Part shown: positions 1-11,916 of the stretch, one piece after another
How positions within the stretch are numbered: position 1 is the first letter of the stretch
Layout: every line of letters begins with the position of its first letter
Assembly (NCBI RefSeq): GCF_026914185.1
Contig: NC_070558.1
Span: 4,340,001-4,404,000, forward strand
Length of the DNA: 64,000 nt
From: Puccinia triticina
Taxonomy: Eukaryota; Basidiomycota; Pucciniomycetes; Pucciniales; Pucciniaceae
Direction of reading: 5' to 3'
Program-made: the position numbers and the translations under genes
The notes under the pieces: model-generated
What the model was told of the DNA's origin: nothing
Database searches by the model: none
Seen by the model: the letters and a program-made list of their open reading frames with translations, nothing else

Positions 1-890
1 TGAGGCAAACCCCCAAAACCTTATCTAAGGTGCTCCAAATGGCCCCAAATTTTTTCTGCTATACAAATACACTCTTTAGAAAATATTTTAAGCTTCACGG
101 CATTAGTACTCCTCAGGGAGACCCTGTGTAGCCGGGGGGCCGATTTGGCGGATTTCCTACTAAGGCAATCCCCTGAAACCTTATCTACAGTGCTCCAAAC
201 AGCCCCAAATTTTTTCTGCTATAAGAATACACTCTCTAGAAAACATTACAAGCTCCAATATCACACATCAGCCACACCTTTTATCAAGTGTGGTGTAGCG
301 TAGTGCAGCGCAAACGCGCTATTTTTTAGTGTAGCGTTAGCGCAATTGCACGCATCTGCGCTAAAGCTACGTGCACAGGGTGCAAAGCTCTTTTAGATTC
401 TATTTTAGTGTTAGCGCAGATACGCGCGATTGCGCTAATGCTACGCTAAAAAATAGCGGATTTGTGCTGTGCTACGCTACACCACGGTCGATAAAAGGTG
501 AGGCTGATGTGTAATACCTCATTGGAGCTTGTAATGTTTTCTAGAGAGTGTATCCTTATAGCAAAAAAAAAACTGGGGCTGTTTGGAGCACCGTAGATAA
601 GGTTTCAGGGGTTTGCCTTAGTAGGAAATCCGCCAAATCCGCCCCCCGGCTACACAGGGTCTCCCTGAGGAGTACTAATGCTGTGAAGATTAACATATGT
701 TCTAAAGAGTGTATTGTTATAGCCAAAAAATTTTGGGGCCATTTGGAGCACCGTAGATAAGGTTTTGGGGGTTTGCCTTAGTAGGAAATCCGCCAAATCC
801 GCCCCCCAGCTACACATGGTCTCCCTGAGGAGTACTAATGCCGTGAAGCTCACAATATTCTCTAAAGAGTGTATTCATATTGCTGTAAAA
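1..890. repeat. Large foldback (palindromic) repeat, left end outside window
   Basis: The left arm (about 1-290) reads as the reverse complement of the right arm (about 490-870), with the centre near 385. Each arm holds about two copies of a unit of roughly 160 bp; in the right arm the phrase GTGTATTGTTATAGC recurs near 548, 711 and 869 with variation. The centre (about 290-490) is rich in short complementary runs such as GTGTAGCG and CGCTACAC. No coding sequence is convincing. The left boundary and any target duplication lie outside the window, so the class (foldback DNA transposon or large MITE) is inferred from the palindrome only. Confidence 0.75.
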
Positions 891-969
891 GTATAATTTT
901 TTTGTATATTCCGTCATTTTTTGTTAAATTAATGTACCAACTCCCATCCTCGAGAGGGGAATTAATTAA

Positions 970-1068
970 TTGACTCCCAAAATGCTTTTGGGGCCGCGCG
1001 AGGTCTCGAGGACCCAGGGGGGACGTCCGGAGACGGTCCGCGCGACGTAAACGACTTTTGGGAGTCGA
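970..1068. repeat. Short inverted repeat (MITE-like)
   Basis: TTGACTCCCAAAA near 970 is mirrored by TTTTGGGAGTCGAT ending near 1068, around a GC-rich core with CCGCGCG and CGCGCG. I found no clear target duplication. Confidence 0.45.
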
Positions 1069-1638
1069 TTTATGAATTCCTGGCAGTCGATTTTTCAACT
1101 CCCTTTCTTTTCCTCATTGCAATATTCTTTGTTCTTTGTTTTCATCATTCTCCGGTTCCATTAGAAAATCAATTCTATCAAATCACCCTTCAAGAGTTTA
1201 TTCATCATTCAAAGATAAACTACCCCTTATTACATCTGAACATAAGTGACATTCTCCCTTGAGTTTGTTCATAGCTACTACAGAAGTAAGAGTAGCAGGG
1301 TCACACCTTTGGCCAGATTTACAGCTGGTTTTAAACACATTGGTGGGTTGTTTCTTGAATTTTGAAAAGCGTAGCATATGCAAAAAGTCGCGAGGCTTCC
1401 AATGGTACCATCAGCTTCCTACAGTTTGATCATCAAGATGGACTTCTGTGAGGTTTTGATCTGGCACCTCCAGCCATTTATTTGGCTGGTGCTGCTCATC
1501 CGAGAACCTCGACGCGTGCAGGTGCTCGCGGGGTTGAGCATCGGAGGGACTAGGGTTAAGTCCGGGGTCGCAACCTTGGCCTCAAATAAAAAAAAACATC
1601 AACAAGTCGAGGTACATACAGCGAACTTCAAGAAATCA
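1069..1638. other. Intergenic, nothing recognised
   Basis: AT-rich sequence upstream of the first lineage-specific gene. An open frame runs from 1378 into the gene, but only the part from the ATG at 1639 is shared with the tandem paralogue, so the upstream part is treated as leader or promoter. Confidence 0.4.
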
Positions 1639-3073
1639 ATGGATGACTCCAACGCCGAAGAAATTTCTGACACAGGGGGCGAGCAAACATTCGACACAGG
1701 GAGCGAGGAAACATCTGAAACAGGGAGCGAGCAAATATCTGACACAGAGGGCGAGCAAACATCTGACTCGAGCAGCGAAGGCGAAGACCCACTCGAGCGT
1801 CTAATTAAGGAGCTTCAGCAAGAAGAGGGTAAGTTTGATCCAGCTTTGCTTCTAGTCTATTGATTCAGGTTTTCCAAAACATCAACTGACGTGGCAAACA
1901 ATCTCCATAGATGTGGTCATTCAGGGGTTTAATGGCCTCTTCAACAAATGTAAAGCATGCGTAGACCATGAACCCATGCGCGCTCATCCAACCTTCAATC
2001 GAGAAACACCTTACATCGACCAGATGAAATTGATATCGAATTGTTTGCACTCCAGCATTCTGCCTGAACTCCGAGACCAATTCAAAGCTATCTTGCCATT
2101 TCTAGAGCCTTCCGAAATCCACACAGAACCCGGCTCCCGATGTAAACTCATTTTGGAAATTCAATCGCAACTTGACCAGACTGTGGATCAAACCATATCT
2201 GCGTACAATTCTCTTTTCTCTGAAGGAGTGATTCCGCCGGACCAAACAAATGACCAGCTCCTCAAAGAAACCAAAAACTATAGACTTTTCGGCCTACATC
2301 TTGGTATAAAAGCATTACTGTCGAACCTTGGCTATTGCTTTCACCAGTCCTCCATGCTTCTTGCCGAATCAGGTATCTCGATAACAAGAAGAACTGGACG
2401 CGTGGAATCGACCAGAAAAAGCAACCTCCAGTCAGCATCTCTGTGCGAAGCTATACTTAAGGCGGTCTTCACGTGGTCAAAAGGTTCCGAGTGGGATACT
2501 GTTCTAGACAGTTGGCGATTTTCGACTCGCGCTTCAATATTCGACAACCTGCTAGATTATATCCATCAGAGGATTACGTCGGCGTCCAACCCTCAAGAAG
2601 AACCTCTTCTTATACCACCCCTTGACGAACGAAACATCTCGCTCGCTAAGTTATTGATACCAATCTTGAAACTATCAAAAATATTTATTTGCAGATTTTC
2701 GAAAATCGGAATGAGCGATCAGCCGCTCCCACATTTTACGGAGATGTGTACCCATCAGCTTGAAAGCTTACTTAATTTGCCCCCGCGCGCTCACGCCAAT
2801 CTCGCTTCTCTTCACTCTTTGTTGACTGAAAATCATTTGACCCGTGAAGCTTTCAACAGACGCTTTGATGCAAAGATTGGTTTGCTGCTAGCTCAGTTTC
2901 GCTCAGTTTCGCTTGATTTGATGTTTTATGTTATTCCTCTGATCCCAGACAAAGATGGTTTCCCAGTTCAGAATGAGTACAAAACCTTTCTTGCAACTTG
3001 GAATACTCAGTGGCTGACAGCTACTCAAAACGCTATAAAACTTGCTCGCTCAACCTCAATCAATCCTGCATAG
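1639..3073 (+). CDS. Lineage-specific family protein, copy 1 (function unknown)
   Basis: Two exons, 1639-1828 and 1869-3073, give 464 residues. The ATG at 1639 is chosen because the tandem paralogue starts at the same place after the shared leader ACAGCGAACTTCAAG. The proposed intron (GTAAGT...TTCAG) is only 40 nt; reading through it gives a stop, whereas splicing in phase 1 restores a frame conserved in all three family members of this window. The N-terminus is acidic and repetitive (DTGSE-like units, then SSSEGED). The rest is a mainly helical-looking domain of about 400 residues ending in ATWNTQWLTATQNAIKLA. There is no signal peptide or membrane span. I do not recognise a described domain; similar proteins are, as far as I recall, confined to rust fungi. 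Confidence 0.75.
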
Positions 3074-3374
3074 TATTTATATTCATCTTCCCTTTTTTGA
3101 TGTAGTAGGTTTGCAACCAAACAAAAAAAAATGTGGTTCCCATATGTAAATGATTTCTCAAAAGTGTGTATTGTGTTTTAATCTTCTGGAGTCAAAGTGC
3201 AGCTATTTTCCGGGACAGGCAATCTGGCAATCTCTTCGAACTAGGACGACTGATGTGGAGTGGCTTCACTTTATCAGGAACGCGGGGAAGCTTTCTTCTG
3301 ATCAGAAAAAGATGGAATCACTGTTCACAGGTCATTTATCTTCAGACTTCAAAATGCAAAGGTTGGGGGCACTG

Positions 3375-3522
3375 GAGGACTTCCCGTCGTCTAAAACACT
3401 TGATCTGGAGGGAAAGGCTGAACCCTACTGGCTGGTGAAAAGTGATCGAGATCAAGTTCTCACCAGCGAACAAGGTTTAGCGCCTCCCGCTAAATCAAGC
3501 CATTTGGCGACGGGAAGTCCTC
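3375..3522. mobile_element. Short palindromic MITE, family member 1
   Basis: Perfect 15-bp terminal inverted repeats, GAGGACTTCCCGTCG and its complement, flanked by ACTG on both sides as a possible 4-bp target duplication. Interior motifs (AGGTTTAGCG, TAAATCAAGCC, CTCACCAGC) recur in the related element at 24321-24464. Confidence 0.65.
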
Positions 3523-3707
3523 ACTGCAGGTGTTGTGGTTTGGGGAACTGTAGTACCAAATGTGTAAACCTGTTGATCCACCAATGGAGATCACCACATA
3601 AATAAGCATGTCGACATACAACTGTGGATCAAACATTTGAAGACATTTGCTAGGTCTGATAAACTGCCAAGATTGCAGCTGCGCCTTCTGACGACTTTAT
3701 TAGATCC

Positions 3708-3769
3708 AAGTCCCTCCCTTCGGGAGGCGGGCCCTTCGGGCCCCCCGAGCGTAGGCGTGAGGGGGACTT
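3708..3769. repeat. AAGTCCC hairpin repeat
   Basis: Starts AAGTCCCTCCC and ends GGGGGACTT, with an inner GC-rich hairpin (GCCCTTCGGGC). Relatives occur at 18754-18819, 36474-36605 and 37022-37167. It lies just upstream of the second lineage-specific gene. Confidence 0.5.
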
Positions 3770-3818
3770 GTGCTGACTTGTGTTAAGTTCGAGCCTAGAG
3801 GCACAGCGAACTTCAAGA

Positions 3819-5163
3819 ATGGACGACACAAATGCCGATAAAATTTCTGACACAGGAAGCGACCACGCATCTGACGCGGGGAGCGAGCGAACAACTGACT
3901 CAAGCAGCGAAGGCGAAGACCAACTCGAGCGTCTAATAAGAGAGCTTCAAGAAGAAGATGGTAAGTTTGATCCAGCTTTGCTTCAAGCGTGTCGATTCAG
4001 GTTTTCCAAAACATCAACTGAAGTGGCAACCTATCTCCCTAGATGTGGTCATTCAGGGATTCAGTGGTCTCTTCAATAAATGTAAAGCATTCGAAGACCA
4101 TGAACCCATGCGCGCTCATCCCACATTCAATCAAGAATCACCTTACATCGACCAGATGAAATTTATATCCAATAATTTATACTCAAGCGTCCTACCTCAA
4201 CTAGAAGAGCAATTCAAGGCTATCTTCACATTGCTGGACCCATCCGAAAACCGCAGAAAACCAGGCTCCCAACGCAAACAAATTTTGGAAATTCAATCGC
4301 GACTTGACCATACTGTGGATCAAACCATATCTGCGCACAATTCTCTTTTCTCTAAAGGAGTGATTTCACCGGACCAAACGAATGACCACCTCCTCAAAGA
4401 AACCAAAAACTATAGACTCTACGGCATACATAGTTTGATCAAAAGATTACTGTCGAATCTTGGTTATAGTTTTTGCGCATCCTCTGTGCTTCTTATTGAA
4501 TTAGGTTTCTCGATAACAAGGAGTATTACCTGCTCGGGATCGACCAGAGAATCCCTCCTCGTGGCAACATCTCAGTGCGAAAAATTATTCAAGACGGTCC
4601 CCGTGTGGTTAAAAGGTTCCGAATGGGATACTCTTCCAGACAATTGGCGATATTGGGCGCATACTGCATCACTTGATAACCGGCTACGTTCCATTGGCTC
4701 GGATATACCACCCCTCCACGAACGAAACATCTCGCTCGTTACGCTATTGATAACAATCTCGAAGCTATCAAAAATATTTCTTTGCAAAATATCAAAAATC
4801 GGAACGAGCGATCTGCCGCTCCCACATTTTACGGAGATGTCTACCCATCAGCTTCAAGAGTTATATCATTTGGCCCCACGCGCGCACGTTAATCTTGTTT
4901 CTCTTGCCCTTATGTTGACTGAAGATCAGTTGAATGAAGCGTTAACCAAACAGTTTGTTGCAAAGATTCAAGTGCTGCTATCTTATTTTCAATCCGCTTC
5001 GCTTGATATAGCTTTTTACGTCATTCCTCTGATCCCAGACAAAGATGACTTTCGAGTTCAGAACGAGTACAAAGCTTTTCTTGCCACTTGGAATTCTCTG
5101 TGGCTGACAGCTATTCAAAACGCCATAAAACTTGCTCGCTCAACCTCAATCAATGCTGCATAG
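3819..5163 (+). CDS. Lineage-specific family protein, copy 2 (tandem paralogue)
   Basis: Two exons, 3819-3960 and 4001-5163, give 434 residues. It is clearly homologous along its length to the gene at 1639-3073, and the similarity continues into the leader and about 130 bp of 3' flank, so the pair arose by tandem duplication of roughly 1.6 kb. The intron is again 40 nt with GTAAGT and GATTCAG ends, phase 1. The acidic N-terminal repeat is shorter than in copy 1, and the middle of the protein lacks a short segment present there. Both copies keep the frame intact, which argues for selection or recent duplication. Function unknown; no membrane or secretion signal. Confidence 0.75.
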
Positions 5164-6067
5164 TATCTATATCTCTCTTCCCTTCTTCCATTCGGTACTT
5201 TTGCACCCAAAGAAAAAAAAACACGTGGTCCCCAAATATAAATGTTTCTCAACAAACGTGAATTGTGCATTGATCTTCATCGAGTCAAAGTAAATACTCA
5301 ATGAATCATGTTTCACGAACTCCTGGACATAGATGACGCCCAAGTACAGCAATTTGGGGCGGTGTCGGAACATTGTGCCACACCACGGGTGCACTCAAGG
5401 TTGTCAAGGTGCTTTGGAAAACCTTTTTGGTTGCAATGTGGTTTCCGGACCAGAATTGGTTGGAATTTGGTTTGGTAACCAATTCCTTTAGGAAAAGGTT
5501 CCAAAAACCGCGCCACATGAGAAGACCCAAACGGCTTTCATGACACTTTTAAATGGTTCTGGCAGTATTTCCAACCAATTTGGTTGTCAAAATCTTGTCA
5601 AGAGCACCTCCAGTGGTTCCAAATATTTTTCCACCATGTCTGAAGTGGGATGCTTTGAGACTGATTTATGTATGCATAAAACAGAAATTCACAAAACCTT
5701 ATTTGTAGGGTATCCTGCAGGGCCCTAGAAGCCCCCAAAGTAGGTGGGTAGTGTAAATGTATGGATTTTTGCATTTTTTTGCAGAATGTTAGGCATGAAG
5801 TTGGTATGAATGGGCTTTGGAAACCACAAGAGTAGGCATCAAACATGGCATAAATTATGATGTTCAAATTTTGTTGCTTGTGCCACTGGTCAGCGGTAGG
5901 TAACAAAAATAGGGACCTTTCTCCCTAAATACCAAGGAAAACAGTGCAGATAATTTTTTAAATGTGTTACCTGAGGTATTGGAATGGGGAACACCCTGCA
6001 CTGTAACAGTGCATTGAAGCTTAGTTGAAACAACCTTTGAGAAACAGTTGAGTAACCAAATGAGCTT
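5164..6067. other. Intergenic, 3' flank of copy 2, nothing recognised
   Basis: The first 130 bp resemble the 3' flank of copy 1. The remainder has only short overlapping frames without recognisable content. It ends at the target duplication CCTTAGAG of the hAT element. Confidence 0.4.
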
Positions 6068-6285
6068 CCTTAGAGTAAAGAATGTCAATTGGTACCCGTG
6101 GCGGTACCTAGTACCGCTTGGCAGGTACCGCCCGCACCCGCCCTGCACCTGTGAGGCGGTGCCGGGTGTGGTACTAGGTATGTGCTTTTGGCCATAAAGC
6201 GGTGCGGTACCCAGGTACCGCCCACAAGTACCACCCATCACCATGTTGTCAGAATTTGAGCTTGATAGTCCGCTGACTTTCTTTG

Positions 6286-6590
6286 CTCTCAGTTCTTGTT
6301 CCTGTTCCTGTTCCATGTTCCTGTCCCATGTCCCCTGTTCCTGTCACCTGTCCTGATTTGTTTGGCCGAGTGGCCATGACTTGTCTCCTGTACTTCCCTG
6401 TCACCAGTTTTTGTCACCAGTTCCTGTCACCTGTCCTGTCCCCTGTTACTGTTGTTAGGTCCCCCTTTGGATCTTGCTGGGGGGCTCTCTAGTTGTTTGG
6501 TTAAATTCCGCTCCTTGGACATGAAATAAAAATCATTGAGTCTGAGCCTCAACAACCTCAACCCTGCTCCTTGGTCCTATCTGTTCACCT
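6286..6590. repeat. CTGTCC-rich repeat shared with 26940-27170
   Basis: Reiterated CCTGTTCCTGTC-like words are followed by TTTGGATCTTGCTGGGGG, a CTCTCTAGTTGT block and ATGAAATAAAAATCATTG. The same order of blocks is found at about 27000-27170, so this is a dispersed repeat, possibly an LTR end because of the AATAAA signal. Class uncertain. Confidence 0.5.
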
Positions 6591-6667
6591 CAAGATAGCC
6601 CCCCCCCCTTTTTTTTGTCGCCTCCACCTATAGAGCTGAAATCTTAACACATTTTCCCGCAGCCAGG

Positions 6668-7068
6668 CAACAGTGGGTAGTTACTGAAAAGTTACTCAAC
6701 TTTCATCTGGTGATATCTCATGAGAGAAAAAGTTTAAAGAAATTCTGAGTAGGCCAAATTATCTATTGAAGGTTTTTTTATTATTTCAAACACCTTTTTT
6801 CTGAATTTTGAATGGATTACATATTTCGAATTCCCTATTTTGTGACAAAATTGCAGTTACAGATAACTAGTTACTAGTAACTGAAATTTTGTCACAAATT
6901 TAGGAATTACAAGTATTCTATACATTCCCAAGTCATGAAAATGGTTCCGTAAATCATAAAACAGCTCTCAGCGGCTATTTTGGCCTAGTCAGAATTTCTT
7001 TAAACTCTTTCTTGCAAGAGATATCACCAGATGAAAGTTGAGTAACTTTTCAGTAACTACCACCGTTG
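6668..7068. mobile_element. MITE nested in the hAT element
   Basis: Long inverted repeats start CAACAGTGGGTAGTTACTG on the left and end in the near-complement on the right, extending about 90 bp into each arm (ACTTTCATCTGGTGATATC is mirrored). The flanks read AGCCAGG on both sides, a 7-bp direct repeat (8 bp if one mismatch is allowed). The centre also has a small palindrome around AACTAGTTACTAGT. Confidence 0.8.
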
Positions 7069-7195
7069 AGCCAGGTAGCCTGTGAAACTTTCAGGCATGC
7101 ATGAAGATGTCACCAAAGCAGGACCAGATGTCCAGAATTAGTCCATATAACATTGCTTTGCCCAGCCAAGGGTATATCACCAATCAGCAATAACC

Positions 7196-8665
7196 ATGGC
7201 TCCAACCCGCAACAAACCCAAGAACCAATCATCTCAAGCATCTTCAACCCAAGATAATCCAACCAATAATCCAACAGATGAAGGAAATCCAATTTAAGCT
7301 TCCACCAAAGACAACAATACCAACACTCCAACCAGCACCCAGCCACCATCTGGAGCAATTCACATAATCACCAATGAGGAGGAATTAAGTGAGAGCAGTC
7401 AATTATTTAGATTATATCCTAAACCATTCTGAACAACAACTATTTACCTGTAGGAAAAGATAAGAAGATTGCTTTAAACTCCATTAGCTCAAGCTATGGT
7501 CAGTATGAGACACCCAAGCTTTCCAATCAATTGGACAAGCATGGCCAACGGATTATTGACTATCCTTGCAAGCTGTAAGCAATTTGTACTCATCTCAGAC
7601 CTTCAAAATATTATTTAACTGAATTTGAGCTTCAGATGCGGCACAAAGATCAATCGTCCCACCTCAGACTCTTCTTGCAGCAATCTGAACAAGCAAAAAT
7701 CAATCTGTCTTTGCAAAATTCAGGAAACTAAACCAACACATTCATTGGCTGGTCTAGGAATTAAAGGCACCGGGTAAATCATTCCAAATGAGGTAAGCCT
7801 ACTTTTTTTTTGGATTGTATCGTGAACAATTAAAATCCCAGGTTCCCCAACTCTGCGCAATTTGGTGCGCCAAGGCCGCTAGACCATTCCCGGCACTTGC
7901 TGATGCTAGCCACAAAGTGATCCTCTATCCCACGGTCATCAAAAATTTACCAAGACCCCATGATGTTTCTAAGGATATTCACTTACTTTACTCGGCGATA
8001 CAACTAAATTACTGTAGTTATTTAAGGGGCAGGCTAAATCCACACCAAAAAATTACTACATCCACTCCAAAAATGGAGTGAACAGTAGTCCACTCCAACT
8101 TTCATTGGAGTGAACCATAGTCTACTCCAAATTTTGTTGGAGTGAACAAAATTACACTCCAAAAAAGCCTGTTTTTTGGAGTGTACCCATAATGCACTCC
8201 AAAAATTTTGGAGTAAACCCAATTCCACTCCAAAAATATTTTTTCCAAAGTAAAATGATTTATTTTTTTGGAGTGCACAGACGTTCACTCCAAATTTATT
8301 GGAGTGGTTTTACACAATATTCTAGTGAAAGAATTCAGGGTTCTCAAAGAGGAACAAAACCTTATGTCAGCATCATATGTGTATTTAAAATACATCAAAA
8401 ATGATGTATGTACAATTCTTTCAGTTTCTACAATGACTAAAACCTTCACCAGAAATAAATTTGGGGGGATTCAATTAGGTTGATTCATGTAACCTGCATA
8501 CTACTGCTATTAACTTTTCCTGGTACTCCATCCCAAGAACTTGGAATATACATTTTTCAAAGTTACAAGTTTTGATTATACAGATTCAAAATTGCATTTT
8601 TTTTTTTCAAATTTGAGAAGCCTTAATCCACTCCAATAAATTTGGAGTAAACATCTGTGCACTCC

Positions 8666-8697
<32 letters not shown>

Positions 8698-11653
8698 CCT
8701 TGAAAGAATATTTTTTGGAGTGGAATTGGGTTCACTCCAAAATTTTTGGAGTGCATCATGGGTACACTCCAAAAAACAGGCTTTTTTGGAGTGTAATTTT
8801 GTTCACTCCAACAAAATTTGGAGTAGACTATGGTTCACTCCAATGAAAGTTGGAGTGGACTACTGTTCACTCCATTTTTGGAGTGGATGAAGTAATTTTT
8901 TGGTGTGTATTTAGCCTGCCCCTTATTTAAACCTGAGGTTACCTTTTCTATAGAAATTCTTGATTGTTTGAATTTGCAATGGATCAAACTGAATCATTGT
9001 AAACTTTTCAATCTTTAGGCTCACAAAGGAGCCTTATATCTTGGGCTTGATGTGTGGCAATCACCCAACGGATTTGATATCCTTGGCACGGTGATCTACC
9101 AATTAGTAGAAGGCAGCGGCGGTGATATGAAGCTAGAGGCTATGCCTCTCGACTTTCTTTGGCTGTCTCATAGGCACACTGGTGAGTAATTGGCCAAGAC
9201 AGTCTCTTTAGTTGTGGAAAAATTCAGAATTAAGGACAAGGTGAGAGGTTTTTTTGAGTTGTTTACTATGATTTTATTGTTTGCTTTCTTTGATACTGAC
9301 AACACAATATCATATTTAGAGATGTGGTTTTGTGAGCAACAACGTCAAAAATAACAAAGTAATGGTGAGGGAGCTCCAGAAGCTTCAGTGGCCTTCTTTT
9401 AGGGGCAAGCCGGATTGGATATGCTATTTTGCACATATCTTTAACCTGATCGTTCAGGCCATTTTACAGTTGTTTGGTAACAAGAAGCAAAAAAATATGG
9501 GTTCAATTGATGCAGATGTTGACTCGGATGGGTCACAAAGTGGAGAGGATGGCACTGTGGATCAAATCAGAATGTGAGTCCAACTCTCATTCCTCTGTAA
9601 TGAACCTAATATTTGCTCAATGTTCTTGGATGCTACTCTAGTATTTCCCAAGGCAAAAAGGATGATTCAACCCTGATACCAGATAAAGATCCCAAGGAGG
9701 AATCCCTCTCAGAAGATGAAGATTCACTCAGTGAGGGCAACATCAAAAGAGCTAGTGAAGAATAAGATGATGATAACTATACAACTGATAGTTGCAAAAT
9801 AACACTGGCTAAGGTATATAATTTATTTCTCTATGTATTAGGTTGCTTGAATGGAACTAACTGAATTTTTCCTACAGTTTTGCTTGATCACTAAGAAGTT
9901 ATTGTTCTCACCAAACTCAAAAGCCAAGTTTGTTGAGATTTGTCAAGAAAAGGAGTGTGAGACTCCACATAGCGTTGAGAGGGATGTGCGTACACAATGG
10001 AACTCGACGTTCTCTCAACTCCTAAGCATTCTTTGGTGTGAACCTGTGATGTAAGTCCTCTTTTTGCTTTGGTGGTAACTTACTCTCAATTAAATTTATT
10101 CTCTCCTGAATTTTCTAAGTCTTGAGTGGCAGTCTCTCAAGCAACACGGTATTGAGAGCAAATATTACTTGGATCAGGCAGATCTAGATTTAGTGCGCAA
10201 TCTAGTCCACATCCTGGGAATGTTGCAGGAGTTAACATATCTACTGCAGGGATGTCTTGCCTGTCCAACATTTTTGTCTACATTGAACAAATCACAGAGC
10301 ACTTGTCAACAGTTATCAGCAATATAAAATACCCTCCGGCACTGAGGAAGGCCTGCTGACATGGATTAAAGTTGACAAACAAATATTATAGCTTGAACGA
10401 CTTGTCCCCACTCTAAAGGATCTCAATTTGCACATATTTTTCTCTCTTGTTTGCCTGTTGTTACTCTTTCTGAACCACTTCATTAACAGTGCTTCACCTG
10501 TTGTTTAAGGACAAGTACTTCAAGCTGGCAAAATGGGAGCCTGGATGGATCACCAAAGCAACATGTCTGGCCCGGGACATGTGGTCATTGTTTTACAAGC
10601 CGCAGCCACCTACTCCTCTGACTGCCCCAATGCCCGCCTCAAAGGTAGGTATCACATTCAGATCAAACAGAAAACCAACATAAAATAAATCTAACAGATT
10701 TTTTTTGCGTCTATTTACAGCCCATGACGAGTATGCTTGCCGGCCTAAGCAATGCTGCTGCGGCAAGAGGGGGCAACTGCTCAAACAACGCGCTTGATGT
10801 CTGGCTGTCCGGTGGCCTTATACTCAATGACAATGAGCCAGTGGATCCTCTGAAGTGGTGGATCACACAGAAGCATTTGGGAAACATGAATGGTGGACTT
10901 GTGGACATGGCACTGGATGTCTTAAGTTGTCCAGGTGAGTTAAATATTTGTGCGCTTCTTTCTTGTATTTCTGATTCTGATTCCTCTTTGACTTGATCCT
11001 GCAGCAACATCTGTTGATGTTGAGAAAGATTTTAGCTTAGGCTTGGATTAAGCAACACAGACTCAAGCATGTCTCAATAAGCAGGGGGATGACCATAGCC
11101 TTCTATTCAAAGAACATGTTAAAGCTGAGAACTGAGGTCAAGGCTGAGAGCAAGGACAGAGGGGGCCTGAGGGGGCCCGGGGAACAACAAGCTCAGAGAT
11201 ACTATGAGTGAGACAACAAAAGGGGCCAAGGGAGCCCTCTAGGAGAGCGAAAAGCTTCTAACTTGCGTGGCGGAAAATTGCACACGCTACAAGAGGTTGT
11301 ATCCTGTAGAGACCTCAGGGAAATGCACGAAGAAGCAGATAGTTGTTATTTCTGTCTAAGCCATCATCCATGGATATATAAGCTATTACAAGTGGAGGGG
11401 CCAGAATGTGGGACAGAAGGGGAACTATGCATATTAAATCTGGAGGGATTGAGGGAGTGAGAGGGAGAGGACAAGTGTGACAGGGAAGGGAAAGCAGAAG
11501 AGGGAGAGACAGGTGACACTGTAATTTCAACAGAACAAGATGATAAAAGAGGGAGTCTTGGCCGTGTGGAAAGAGGGCATTGACAATGCCAAGAAGACCA
11601 AGAATAAATCTAAAAGTAAAAGAAAGGTGATTGTCTTGGATGAAGATTGAAGT
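7196..11653 (+). pseudogene. hAT transposase pseudogene
   Basis: Pieces of a hAT transposase lie in order: a start MAPTRNKPKNQ at 7196; a BED-type zinc finger split over about 7500-7740 (YPCK...CGTKINRP...); a segment at 7840-8015; LGLDVWQSPNGFDILGTV at about 9020-9180; the region with VSNNVKNN at 9320-9577; 9850-10050; 10490-10650; LDVWLSGGLI...PLKWW at 10720-10935; the C-terminal dimerisation segment ATSVDVEKDFSLG at about 11003-11045; and a lysine-rich tail ending near 11653. The frame is broken by a TAA after HTGE near 9188, several stops at 10300-10480, a stop after SLGLD, and MITE insertion at 8026. The usual SDNAS catalytic aspartate reads SNNVK here, so the protein would be inactive even if expressed. 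The former introns are plausible but not individually resolved. Confidence 0.85.
8026..8922. mobile_element. hAT-type MITE built of a ladder of small hairpins
   Basis: The ends GGGGCAGGCTAAAT and ATTTAGCCTGCCCC are inverted repeats, flanked by 8-bp TTATTTAA (8018-8025 and 8923-8930). The inverted arms are nearly 300 bp each and consist of repeated CACTCC...GGAGTG pairs, so each arm can itself fold into a series of small stems while the two arms also pair with each other. There is an A-run of about 28 nt at 8666-8693. No coding capacity. It interrupts the hAT transposase. Confidence 0.9.
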
Positions 11654-11916
11654 TGCTTTGAAGTTTTTTTAAATAAATATTTGACATAGCTGGATTACAA
11701 GTAGATAGGACTGATATTATAAACAAGAATGTTACTAGAAGTAAATTTATAGTTATGAATGTTGAAAAGTGAAGAGAACAACAGGTGCTGGTGTTTGTTG
11801 AGCAAAATTCAAGAAATGGACCTGGCGGTACCCGTGGTACCCGGTGCGGTACTAGGTACCAACTTTGGCTGAAAACTTAGGGGGTAGGGTCTACTTTGAC
11901 ATTCTTTACCTTAGAG

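Larger units (their letters stand above)
6076..11908 (+). mobile_element. hAT-superfamily DNA transposon, complete ends, decayed
   Basis: The ends are 13-bp perfect inverted repeats (TAAAGAATGTCAA and TTGACATTCTTTA). Both are flanked by the 8-bp direct repeat CCTTAGAG (6068-6075 and 11909-11916), the hallmark of hAT insertion. Just inside each end lies a cluster of GGTACC-type motifs (about 6089-6230 and 11825-11865), plausible subterminal transposase sites. The interior carries a degraded transposase (7196-11653). It has been hit by at least two MITEs (6668-7068, 8026-8922) and holds a CTGTCC-rich repeat near 6286-6590. Length is 5833 bp including nested insertions. Confidence 0.9.

Noticed and set aside
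3150..3605. Plus-strand frame of 151 codons between the tandem genes
   Set aside because: It runs through the MITE at 3375-3522 and has no homologous frame downstream of copy 2.
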